Shown: in pieces, positions 7,109 to 12,540 of the stretch
Layout of the letters: each line of letters starts with the position of its first letter
Position numbering within the stretch: the stretch's first letter is position 1
Source of the DNA: Chloroflexota bacterium
GTDB taxonomy: Bacteria; Chloroflexota; Dehalococcoidia; SM23-28-2; RBG-16-64-32
Length of the DNA: 13,396 nucleotides
Direction of reading: 5' to 3'
NCBI GenBank assembly: GCA_005882715.1
Contig: VBEI01000106.1
Span: 1 to 13,396, forward strand
Made by a program: the position numbers and the translations under genes
Notes under the pieces: generated by a model
The model's database searches: none
The model's input: only the letters and a program-made list of their open reading frames with translations
What the model was told of the DNA's origin: nothing

Positions 7109-7123
7109 GGAGAACTGCACGCA

Positions 7124-7219
7124 ATGACTGAAACCCTCCTCTACGAAAGGACCTCCGACGGACTCGCCTGGATTACCCTCAACCGGTCGGACGCCCTCAA
7201 CGCCATCAATATGCAGATG
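7124..7219 (+). pseudogene. Truncated 5' duplicate of the downstream crotonase gene
   Basis: The first 96 bases encode the same N-terminus as the crotonase at 7396: both begin MTETLLYE, share GLAWITLNR and LNAIN, and end at the codons for MQM. By hand count there are about 10 base mismatches (roughly 90% identity) and 4 amino-acid changes (K/R, E/D, P/S, V/A). After the third codon of MQM, homology stops and a dispersed repeat begins 6 nt later. The frame stays open to 7387 but translates the repeat, so no crotonase can be made. It is the remnant of a tandem gene duplication or a partial duplication; a short peptide could still be translated. Confidence 0.85.
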
Positions 7220-7225
7220 CCACAT

Positions 7226-7329
7226 GTCATTCTGAGCGCCGACCACTTTTGCTTCGTTGAACTGCGATCTACGCGAAGGAATGCGGGGTGGGGCATACTT
7301 CCGCGCGCTGAAGTCGGATTCGCGATGAC
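7226..7329. repeat. Dispersed repeat with inverted ends, copy C (MITE-like)
   Basis: A 104-bp segment begins GTCATTCTGAGCG and ends TCGCGATGAC. GTCAT/ATGAC are inverted termini, and further in CCGAC (7239-7243) faces GTCGG (7313-7317). The 12-base start is identical to copy A at 3964, and GCGAAGGAAT at 7273-7282 also occurs in copy A. No ORF for a transposase. It lies directly after the truncated crotonase fragment. No clear target-site duplication was found. Bases 7330-7395 hold a small CGGAG/CTCCG hairpin and the 12-bp palindrome CCGCTCGAGCGG (7372-7383). Confidence 0.65.
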
Positions 7330-7395
7330 CTGTGAATGTAGCGGAGCGTCTCCGGCCCTCAATGCCACCACCCGCTCGAGCGGATAACAACCGCC

Positions 7396-8115
7396 ATGAC
7401 TGAAACCCTCCTCTACGAAAAGACCTCCGAGGGCCTCGCCTGGATCACCCTCAACCGCCCCGACGTCCTCAACGCCATCAACATGCAAATGCGCGATGAA
7501 CTCTGGGACCTCATGCACGCCGTCCGCGACGACCCCGACGTCAGAGTCGTGATCTTCAAAGGTGTCGGTAACCGCGCGTTCTCCGCGGGCGCCGACATCA
7601 GCGAGTTCGGCACCGCGCCGTCCTACGTCGAGGCCCGCGGCGCCCGCCGCGATCGCGACCTCTGGGGCTTCATGCTCTCGCTCGACAAGGTCCTCCTCGC
7701 GGCCATCCACGGCTTCGCCCTCGGCGCTGGCATCGAACTGCCTATGTGCTGCGATTTCCGCATCGCCTCCGAAGACGTCCGCCTCGGCCTCCCCGAAGTC
7801 GGCCTCGGCTACATCCCTTCAGCCGGCGGAACGCAGACCCTGCCCCGCCACGTGCCGCCCGGGATCGCGATGACGATGATACTCACCGGCGACCCAATCG
7901 ACGCGGAGACTGCCTACCGCTACGGCCTCGTCCAGCGCGTCGTCCCCCGCGATCGCCTCTACAGTGAGGCAGAGGCGCTCGCGCGCAAGGTCCTCGCTCA
8001 GCCCGCTCAGGCCGTCCGGCTGGCAAAGCGCGCGGTCGTCGAGGGCATCGAACTGCCGCTGGCGCAGGGTCTGGCGCTCGAGTCGCGTCTGGCGACACAG
8101 GCTGCGATGCGGTGA
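7396..8115 (+). CDS. Enoyl-CoA hydratase/isomerase family protein, short C-terminus
   Basis: A 239-residue crotonase with an intact catalytic core. Seen: AWITLNRPDVLNAIN at 15-29, oxyanion strand GNRAFSAGADISEFG at 58-72, GFALGAGIELPMCCDFRIA at 106-124 with E114, and LPEVGLGYIPSAGGTQTLPR at 132-151 with E134. E114 and E134 match both catalytic glutamates of rat mitochondrial hydratase, so hydratase chemistry is plausible. The family is usually about 255-265 residues; this protein stops at ATQAAMR and lacks the final 20-25 residues (the SEDxxEGxxAFxEKR helix) that the other crotonase of this window has. ATG start without a good Shine-Dalgarno. Its stop overlaps the next gene's GTG start (GTGA), so it heads a coupled operon with the two Rieske-like proteins. 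Confidence 0.9.
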   Translation: MTETLLYEKTSEGLAWITLNRPDVLNAINMQMRDELWDLMHAVRDDPDVRVVIFKGVGNRAFSAGADISEFGTAPSYVEARGARRDRDLWGFMLSLDKVLLAAIHGFALGAGIELPMCCDFRIASEDVRLGLPEVGLGYIPSAGGTQTLPRHVPPGIAMTMILTGDPIDAETAYRYGLVQRVVPRDRLYSEAEALARKVLAQPAQAVRLAKRAVVEGIELPLAQGLALESRLATQAAMR

Positions 8116-8639
8116 CAGCCAACGGCGAAGCCGCTTCTTGGTGGGCGCGCAGGCTCGCGACTTGGCCCTGGCGCATCGGCCTCGGCGTGCCGCTTCTTGC
8201 CGGCGCCGTCCTCGCCATCGGCGCCCTCATTTCTCTGGCCTCCGGCGGCTACGAACACCCGAAGACTCTCAGTGCAGGGCCGGTAGAGGAGTTCTCACCG
8301 GGCGCGCCCAAGCTCTTCAACGAAGAGAACGTCTGGGTCGTCCGGCTCACCCAAAACGAGTTTGTCGCCCTTTACGACCGCGGCCTCGAGTCGAAATGCC
8401 CTCTCCAATGGCGACGCGAATTCGAGTTCATGGGACGCACCGGCTGGTTCGAGGACACCTGCAACGGCTATGCCTACGATTTGACCGGCCGCTGTTTCTC
8501 GGACGCCTGCCGGGGGGCTCTGCTCGACGGCTTTGACGTCACCCTGAGCGGTGGTAGCGTTGAGGTGGACCTGCGAGCGCTGCAATCGCCCGCCCCGGCG
8601 GACCCCCTGGCAACGCCCCTGACGCCGCCAGTCCAGTAG
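8112..8639 (+). CDS. Membrane-anchored degenerate Rieske-fold protein 1
   Basis: A 175-residue protein with one N-terminal membrane segment (about 22-43) after a short basic stretch, then a domain probably outside the membrane. The pattern VWVVRL...FVALYDR, C96-P-L-Q-W, GWFEDTC117NG, YDLTG, LLDGFDV, GGSVEVDL follows the strand and loop order of Rieske domains. Rieske ligands would lie at C96 minus 5 and minus 3 and at C117 minus 2 and plus 1; here these are G91, E93, D115 and N118, so no [2Fe-2S] cluster is expected. The two cysteines at the structural-disulfide positions of bc1/b6f Rieske proteins remain, and a second pair (C128, C133) is present. GTG start in a GTGA overlap with the crotonase. 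Pro/Ala-rich tail. The Rieske relationship is my reading of motifs. Confidence 0.78.
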   Translation: MTANGEAASWWARRLATWPWRIGLGVPLLAGAVLAIGALISLASGGYEHPKTLSAGPVEEFSPGAPKLFNEENVWVVRLTQNEFVALYDRGLESKCPLQWRREFEFMGRTGWFEDTCNGYAYDLTGRCFSDACRGALLDGFDVTLSGGSVEVDLRALQSPAPADPLATPLTPPVQ

Positions 8640-8641
8640 AG

Positions 8642-9163
8642 ATGGGCACGATTCCGGTCGCCAATCCATCGCCGCCTCGTCGCCTCGGCCTTCCTCGCCG
8701 CGGACTTCGCGTCGCCGTTCTCATGTTCGCAATCGTTCTTGTGGTTGCCGTGGGTGTGGGGTTCGTGTGGCCGACGGGTTCCAAGGTCGACGAGCCTGTC
8801 TGGTTCAAGGCCGGATCAGTTTCCGGCTTCGCCCTCAATAAACCTGTTTGGTTCAAAGATCAGCGGTTCTGGCTGGTGAAGCTAGGAGACGAGCAGTTTA
8901 TCGCGCTCCTCTCACGAAGTCCGCGTCGCGGCTGTACAGTGCCCTGGAGGCCGGACTTCGAATTCCACGGAACGAAGGGTTGGTTTCGTGACCTATGCTT
9001 CCAATCGACGTGGGACATCACCGGCCATCTCGCCTTCGGGCCGAGCCCGCGTGACATGGACCGCTTCCCCTTGCAAATCGTCGGTGGAAAGGTACAGGTG
9101 CTGGCTGATCCCAAGCACGTCATCTTAGGGTCCAGCGGAGGACCAGCCACTACGTCCCATTGA
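8642..9163 (+). CDS. Membrane-anchored degenerate Rieske-fold protein 2
   Basis: A 173-residue paralog of the preceding protein: a Pro/Arg-rich N-terminus, one membrane segment (about 22-44), a linker with VWFK twice (53-56 and 69-72), then a Rieske-like domain. Seen: FWLVKLGDEQFIALL at 76-90, RRGC98TVPW very close to the GCVVPW of b6f Rieske loop 1, GWFRDLC119FQSTWDITG at the loop 2 position, and GPSPRDMDRFPLQI at 133-146, which matches the GPAPxxLxxF region of true Rieske proteins. Ligand positions read S93, R95, D117 and F120 instead of Cys, His, Cys, His; the two disulfide cysteines (C98, C119) are kept. ATG start 2 nt after the preceding stop. Its role is unknown; redox via the disulfide or a purely structural part are both possible. 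Confidence 0.8.
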   Translation: MGTIPVANPSPPRRLGLPRRGLRVAVLMFAIVLVVAVGVGFVWPTGSKVDEPVWFKAGSVSGFALNKPVWFKDQRFWLVKLGDEQFIALLSRSPRRGCTVPWRPDFEFHGTKGWFRDLCFQSTWDITGHLAFGPSPRDMDRFPLQIVGGKVQVLADPKHVILGSSGGPATTSH

Positions 9164-9765
9164 CCACCCTCCTCCCGCCCGAATTCCTCGCCCGAGTGCG
9201 TGCTCTTGAGGACGCCTACCTCGCATCCGATGACCCCATCGAGCAGTCCGGCTTCCATGGCGGCCCCATCCGCTGGCGTGCCGAGCGCGAGCCGATTCTG
9301 GATGCAGTGGAGGGAGACGGAAGCTTTCTGGACGTCGGCTGGGCTAACGGCTATCTCCTCTAGTGCCTTATGCGCTGGGCCGGCGAGCGCGAACACCGAA
9401 TGGAGCCGTTCGACGTGGACATCGGCCCTCGGCTGATCGAGGCCGCGAGAGAGCGGTTGCCGCAGTTCGTGGCCAACTTCTGGGTCGCCGACGCCTCCGA
9501 TTGGCGCCCGCCGCGACGCTTCCGCTACGTCTACACCCTCGCCGACTGCGTCCCCGCATCGAGCCTTCGCGAGTACGTCTTCCGCCTGCTCGAGCGCGCG
9601 GTCCAGCCGGGCGGCCGGCTCATCGTCGGCTCCTACGGAAGCCGTTCGCGCGCCGAACCGCCTCGAGATATCCCCGGCGTACTCGAATCATTCGGCCTCG
9701 AGGGGGCAGGTCGCGCTTCAGGCGGAGACCCGCCCATCGCGGCCTTCGCCTGGGTAGACCCCTAG
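9160..9765 (+). pseudogene. SAM-dependent methyltransferase gene broken by an in-frame TAG
   Basis: A class I methyltransferase of about 201 residues interrupted at 9361-9363 by TAG in the same frame. Before the stop: a TTG start overlapping the previous gene's TGA, then RWRAEREPILDAV and motif I GSFLDVGWANGYLL (residues 54-67). After it, in frame: CLMRWAGEREHRMEPFDVDI (the acidic motif II region), LPQFVANFWVADASDW, a YVYTLADCVP strand, and a motif-III-like VQPGGRLIVGSYGSRS. A single G-to-T change of a GAG codon would explain it (GYLLECL in related sequences, from memory). Motif I also reads VGWANG where VGCANG or VGCGxG is usual. The fragments could be made separately from ATG 9370, but neither would hold a full SAM site. 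A sequencing error is the alternative. Confidence 0.82.
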
Positions 9766-9859
9766 CCACCGCCTCCTTCCTCCTTCCTGCGTCATCTGGC
9801 TCCTTACTCCTCTTTGTTCTATTGTTCGCTTGTTCCGTGTTCCACCGGGAGGGTGAGCC

Positions 9860-11419
9860 ATGAATACCGCTGAATTCCTGATGATCGCCTCGTCAGTCGT
9901 GCCGGACCGCACGGCCATGGTCTGCGAGCAGCGGTCGCGGACCTACGCGGAGATGCAGGACCGGGTGAACCGCCTCGCCAACGCCCTTCAGGCGATGGGC
10001 GTCGGTAAGGGCGACAAGATCTCGGTAATGGCGCTCAACTCGACGGAGTACGTCGAGATCTATTACGCCGGCGCTAAGCTCGGCGCCGTATTCGTTCCGC
10101 TCAATTACCGCGCGAAGCGGGACGAGCTCGCCTACATGTGCAACAACTCCGAGACGAAGGTCCTCTTCGTCGGCGAGCGATACCTGGAGCTGTCAGAGGC
10201 GATCAAGCCGGAACTGAAGACCATCGAACAATTCGTCTGCATCGACTCGCGGCCCGAGGCCATGCCGAACTACGATGATCTTCTCGGGGCCCACGAGGCC
10301 GACGAGATATTTACAGACATCGACGACAACGACCCAACGATCGTTATCTACACCAGCGGCACGACAGCGCTGCCAAAGGGCGTAGTGCTCACGTACCTCG
10401 GAATGTCAGTCTACGTGACGAACACTGTCGAACCGGCGGACCCCGCCGCCGAAAACGTCGATGTGCTCCTCGTCTCGGTTCCCTTCTACCACGTCGCCGG
10501 TGCCACCACGATGCTTTCTTCGGTGTGGGGCGGACGTAAGATGGTGGTCCTCCCGCAGTTCGACCCCGGGGCATGGCTGGACGCCGTGCAGACGCACCGC
10601 GTGACCCACAGCTTCGTCGTACCGACCATGCTCAAACGCATCATGGAGCACCCAAACTTCGCTCAGACAGACCTCAGCTCGCTCAAGCTTGTCGCTTACG
10701 GCGCCGCTCCGATGCCTTACGAAGTCGTCACCCGCGCCGTGCAGGCCTTCCAGTGCGGCCTAATGAACGCCTACGGCCAGACCGAGAGCACATCATCCCT
10801 CACCTTCCTCGGCCCCGAGGACCACCAGATCCCGGAAGGCCCGCCCGAAGAGCGAGAGCGCAAGCTGCAGCGCTTGCGCTCCGTCGGCAGGCCCATGGAA
10901 GATGTCGTCGTGATGATCATGGACCCCGATGGCGAAATCCTCCCGCCCGGGCAGGAGGGAGAGATCGTCGCCCAGGGGGCCCGCGTGATGGCCGGCTACC
11001 TGGGCCGCGGCGAGGAGACGAGCGAGGCGATGCGCGGCGGCTGGCTGCACACCGGCGACGTTGGCTGGATGGACGACGATCGCTACCTCTACATCACCGG
11101 CCGCACGAAAGACCTCATCATCCGCGGCGGCGAGAACATCGCACCGGGCGAGATCGAGGGCGTGCTGCAGCAGCACCCCTCCGTCGAGGACGCGGCCGTT
11201 ATCGGTGTACCGGACGTCGAATGGGGTGAGGAAGTAAAAGCGATCGTTGTGCCCAAGGGTAGCCGCCCCTCGCCGGCTGACCTGACTTCGTTCGTGAAGC
11301 GCCACCTCGCCAGCTATAAAGCCCCCAAATACTATGAATTCGTGGATGAGTTGCCGCGCAACTATCTTGGCAAGGTCCTCAAAACGGAGCTACGAAAGCA
11401 ATACGGCCAGCCCGGCTGA
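9860..11419 (+). CDS. AMP-dependent acyl-CoA synthetase (fatty-acid/aryl-CoA ligase)
   Basis: A 519-residue adenylate-forming enzyme (ANL superfamily), full length. It activates a carboxylic acid with ATP to the acyl-AMP and then to the CoA thioester. Seen in order: P-loop motif IVIYTSGTTALPKGVVLTY at 161-179, VPFYHVAG at 207-214, YGAAPMP at 280-286, NAYGQTES at 303-310, GWLHTGDVGW at 394-403 with the ATP-binding D400, hinge GRTKDLIIRGGENIAPGEIE at 414-433, and the catalytic lysine K505 in NYLGKVLKTELR. A substitution of the usual TGxPKG gives TALPKG at 169-174, which is tolerable. ATG start with GGGAGGG at 9847-9853, spacing about 7 nt. The 94-bp upstream gap is pyrimidine-rich with no promoter I trust. 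The acyl substrate cannot be read from sequence. Confidence 0.95.
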   Translation: MNTAEFLMIASSVVPDRTAMVCEQRSRTYAEMQDRVNRLANALQAMGVGKGDKISVMALNSTEYVEIYYAGAKLGAVFVPLNYRAKRDELAYMCNNSETKVLFVGERYLELSEAIKPELKTIEQFVCIDSRPEAMPNYDDLLGAHEADEIFTDIDDNDPTIVIYTSGTTALPKGVVLTYLGMSVYVTNTVEPADPAAENVDVLLVSVPFYHVAGATTMLSSVWGGRKMVVLPQFDPGAWLDAVQTHRVTHSFVVPTMLKRIMEHPNFAQTDLSSLKLVAYGAAPMPYEVVTRAVQAFQCGLMNAYGQTESTSSLTFLGPEDHQIPEGPPEERERKLQRLRSVGRPMEDVVVMIMDPDGEILPPGQEGEIVAQGARVMAGYLGRGEETSEAMRGGWLHTGDVGWMDDDRYLYITGRTKDLIIRGGENIAPGEIEGVLQQHPSVEDAAVIGVPDVEWGEEVKAIVVPKGSRPSPADLTSFVKRHLASYKAPKYYEFVDELPRNYLGKVLKTELRKQYGQPG

Positions 11420-11490
11420 TATATGGCCGCAAGCGGACTGCTTCACTGACCCGTCGTAGGGGCGAGGCACCCATCGCACGCGTTCAAGCT

Positions 11491-11516
11491 CCGCGGCCCG
11501 GGATTGTTTGCCGCGG
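11491..11516. repeat. GC inverted repeat after the ligase gene
   Basis: CCGCGGC (11491-11497) and GCCGCGG (11510-11516) form a 7-bp stem with a 12-nt loop in the otherwise featureless stretch 11420-11597. No T-run follows, so it is only a weak candidate for the end of the ligase transcript. Confidence 0.45.
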
Positions 11517-11597
11517 TCGCAACGCCATCCTGGCCGGAAAGTGCCTTGCCCTCACACCGCTACTATCCTCCGCCTCCGTACATCACTGACAGAAACA

Positions 11598-11623
11598 AGA
11601 GGCCTGCCCAAGGGCCGGCCTCT
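11598..11623 (-). terminator. Rho-independent terminator of the small-protein operon
   Basis: AGAGGCC (11598-11604) pairs with GGCCTCT (11617-11623), and GCCC (11606-11609) with GGGC (11612-11615), leaving a single T/C mismatch. In the minus direction the stem is followed by TTGTTTCTGTC, five T in the first seven bases. It lies 22 nt past the stop of the 49-residue membrane protein. The other side has no clear T-run. Confidence 0.7.
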
Positions 11624-11645
11624 CTCTCGTTAGCTGTTTGTGCGT

Positions 11646-11795
11646 CTACCAGTAGCGGCCGCGTCCGTAGAATCCGCTGGACAGCGCCAGGATCAACACG
11701 ACGAGTAGCAGGATGAAGAACAGTGGTGAGACTACGACCCCCAGGCCTCCGAAAAGGAGTATCAGGAGTAGCGCTAACACAATAACAGCGATCAT
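11646..11795 (-). CDS. Small hydrophobic membrane protein (49 aa)
   Basis: A 49-residue, almost entirely hydrophobic protein beginning MIAVIVLALLLILLFGGLGV and ending GFYGRGRYW. Two membrane helices (about 2-15 and 24-39) flank the FGGLG turn; the short C-terminus is basic and aromatic. This resembles small 'hydrophobic protein' families (lmo0937-like, FGGLG followed by an I/L/V helix and an R/Y/W tail) common in Gram-positive bacteria and Chloroflexota; the family link is from memory. The ATG is preceded by TAAAGGAGGA with 6 nt spacing from GGAGG, a very strong Shine-Dalgarno. The stop of the 22-residue ORF upstream lies inside this site, so the two are coupled. A terminator follows 22 nt downstream. 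Function unknown; such proteins are often linked to envelope stress. Confidence 0.8.
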   Translation of the reverse strand: MIAVIVLALLLILLFGGLGVVVSPLFFILLLVVLILALSSGFYGRGRYW

Positions 11796-11807
11796 TACTT
11801 TCCTCCT

Positions 11808-11876
11808 TTAGGTCTCGACGCTTACGAGCACTGTCGCCCAAAAGACAGCGAAGATGGCGAGAAGTAGACTTCGCAT
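11808..11876 (-). CDS. 22-residue membrane micro-protein
   Basis: A 22-codon ORF, MRSLLLAIFAVFWATVLVSV plus ET. A basic N-terminus is followed by a single hydrophobic helix. The ATG is preceded by GCAGGAGGTCAACAA: GGAGG with 7 nt spacing, extending to AGGAGGTCA, close to a perfect anti-16S match. Its TAA overlaps the Shine-Dalgarno of the 49-residue protein (TAAAGGAGG), the arrangement expected of a real two-gene operon. It may be a small membrane protein in its own right or a leader peptide that controls the second gene. Too short for homology claims; support is the ribosome binding site, hydrophobic character and context. Confidence 0.6.
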   Translation of the reverse strand: MRSLLLAIFAVFWATVLVSVET

Positions 11877-11884
11877 TTGTTGAC

Positions 11885-11912
11885 CTCCTGCCCGCTCATC
11901 ATCGAGCAGGAG
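11885..11912 (-). promoter_or_regulatory. Hairpin covering the Shine-Dalgarno of the 22-aa ORF
   Basis: On the minus-strand RNA, CUCCUGC (11912-11906) can pair with GCAGGAG (11891-11885), whose last bases are the Shine-Dalgarno of the 22-residue ORF. An inner GCUC/GAGC helix is an alternative continuation. Formation would hide the ribosome binding site. An upstream TTGTTA-17 bp-TTTACG pair could be a promoter but is weak. Confidence 0.5.
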
Positions 11913-11977
11913 CTGTTTCAGAAGGCGTAAAGCGCCCGCAAGCACCCGTAACAAGGGCGTAGCAGTCCCAATCGCGC

Positions 11978-11993
11978 CGGGGAGGGCTCCCCG
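11978..11993. repeat. Short GC hairpin
   Basis: CGGGGA (11978-11983), loop GGGC, TCCCCG (11988-11993), followed on the plus strand by TTCTTCA. A weak terminator-like element; no plus-strand gene ends nearby, so its role is unclear. Confidence 0.4.
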
Positions 11994-12055
11994 TTCTTCA
12001 CCGCAAGTTAACTTTCGTTGTCTTCTCGTTAACCCGCTGGTTCACCGCCCTCGTC

Positions 12056-12232
12056 CGCCTCACGAGCAACCGCGCCGACGACTTTCACCCGTCGTGGTCG
12101 CCTGACGGCACTCGCCTCGCCTTCACCTCCGAACGCGATGGCTCCGGCCTCAGCCGCCTCACCGACGACCCCGCGGAGGACTCGCAGCCCGTCTGGTCGC
12201 CTTCCCTCGCCGGTCCCACGAGTTCGCCCTAG
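12056..12232 (+). pseudogene. Remnant of a TolB/PD40-type beta-propeller protein
   Basis: In frame from 12056 to the TAG at 12230-12232 the translation reads RLTSNRADDFHPSWSPDGTR, then LAFTSERDG, SGLSRLTDDPAEDSQPVWSP and a short tail. HPSWSPDGTRLAF and QPVWSP are the hallmark of PD40/WD40-like repeats in TolB-type propellers, which hold several tandem copies. Only about one and a half repeats remain. Between ERDG and SGLSRL the usual stretch (residues like NxEIYVMNADG) is missing, consistent with an internal deletion between short DG/SG direct repeats. No start codon or ribosome site in frame nearby; upstream in-frame codons are not propeller-like. A decayed gene fragment, probably untranslated. 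Confidence 0.75.
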
Positions 12233-12282
12233 CGCGAGACCTCTGCCTCGTAATTCGCACTTGGTACTTCGTCCCTGGCTCC

Positions 12283-12312
12283 TTGCTCCTTGCTCCTCCA
12301 TCCACCTATCAT
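12283..12312 (+). promoter_or_regulatory. Putative sigma70-like promoter upstream of the EtfD-like gene
   Basis: TTGCTC (12283-12288), 18-bp spacer, TATCAT (12307-12312). The same -10 hexamer and spacer are seen in the proposed promoter at 5287-5316. It would give a leader of about 220 nt for the gene at 12541, containing the two hairpin repeats at 12384-12400 and 12432-12469. By-eye assignment only. Confidence 0.35.
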
Positions 12313-12367
12313 GTGCTCGCCTTGAACCGAGAAGCTAACGCAGGCTGCTCCCTACGGCATGGACAGC

Positions 12368-12400
12368 GCCGCAGGCCGGGGGTCTGGGGGTGTCCCCCAG
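12368..12400. repeat. Dispersed G-rich hairpin repeat, copy 2
   Basis: GCCGCAGGCCGGGGG followed by CTGGGGG (12384-12390), loop TGT, CCCCCAG (12394-12400). It matches the unit at 6451-6484 nearly base for base, except for a one-base indel and the compensating swap of the outermost stem pair. Confidence 0.7.
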
Positions 12401-12431
12401 AATTCCCCCTCGGGCGGGCGGGTGGGACGAA

Positions 12432-12469
12432 GAACGCTGCTTTATCGGAACAGAGGAACACCAGCGTTC
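12432..12469. repeat. 8-bp inverted repeat in the leader of the EtfD-like gene
   Basis: GAACGCTG (12432-12439) and CAGCGTTC (12462-12469) are perfect complements around a 22-nt loop. It directly follows the G-rich repeat copy and may belong to the same mobile or structured unit. The rest of 12401-12540 shows nothing else I can name. Confidence 0.5.
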
Positions 12470-12540
12470 CGAGGGACACCGGGCGGGGATCGTTTCCCGC
12501 CTGCAATGCGGCAGTTCGCAAGCGGCTGGTGAAATAGACC

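Noticed and set aside
6451..7395. CRISPR array or phage-like insertion
   Set aside because: The repeats are hairpin-type, unevenly spaced and dissimilar in length; no spacer pattern, cas genes, integrase or phage genes.
9361..9363. Pyrrolysine or programmed readthrough at the methyltransferase TAG
   Set aside because: No structure or context supports recoding; the codon is one base from the expected GAG and a nonsense mutation is simpler.
9363..9863. Plus-strand open frame of 166 codons overlapping the methyltransferase remnant
   Set aside because: Different frame, Arg-rich shadow; the methyltransferase homology is in the frame of 9160 and 9370.
11563..11841. Minus-strand 92-codon frame across the micro-protein operon
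   Set aside because: Runs through the terminator and is out of frame with the 49-residue ORF, which has the strong ribosome binding site and hydrophobic pattern.
11420..12540. tRNA or other structured RNA gene in the gene-poor stretch
   Set aside because: I found no tRNA T-loop/acceptor pairing or known riboswitch core; only short hairpins are visible.
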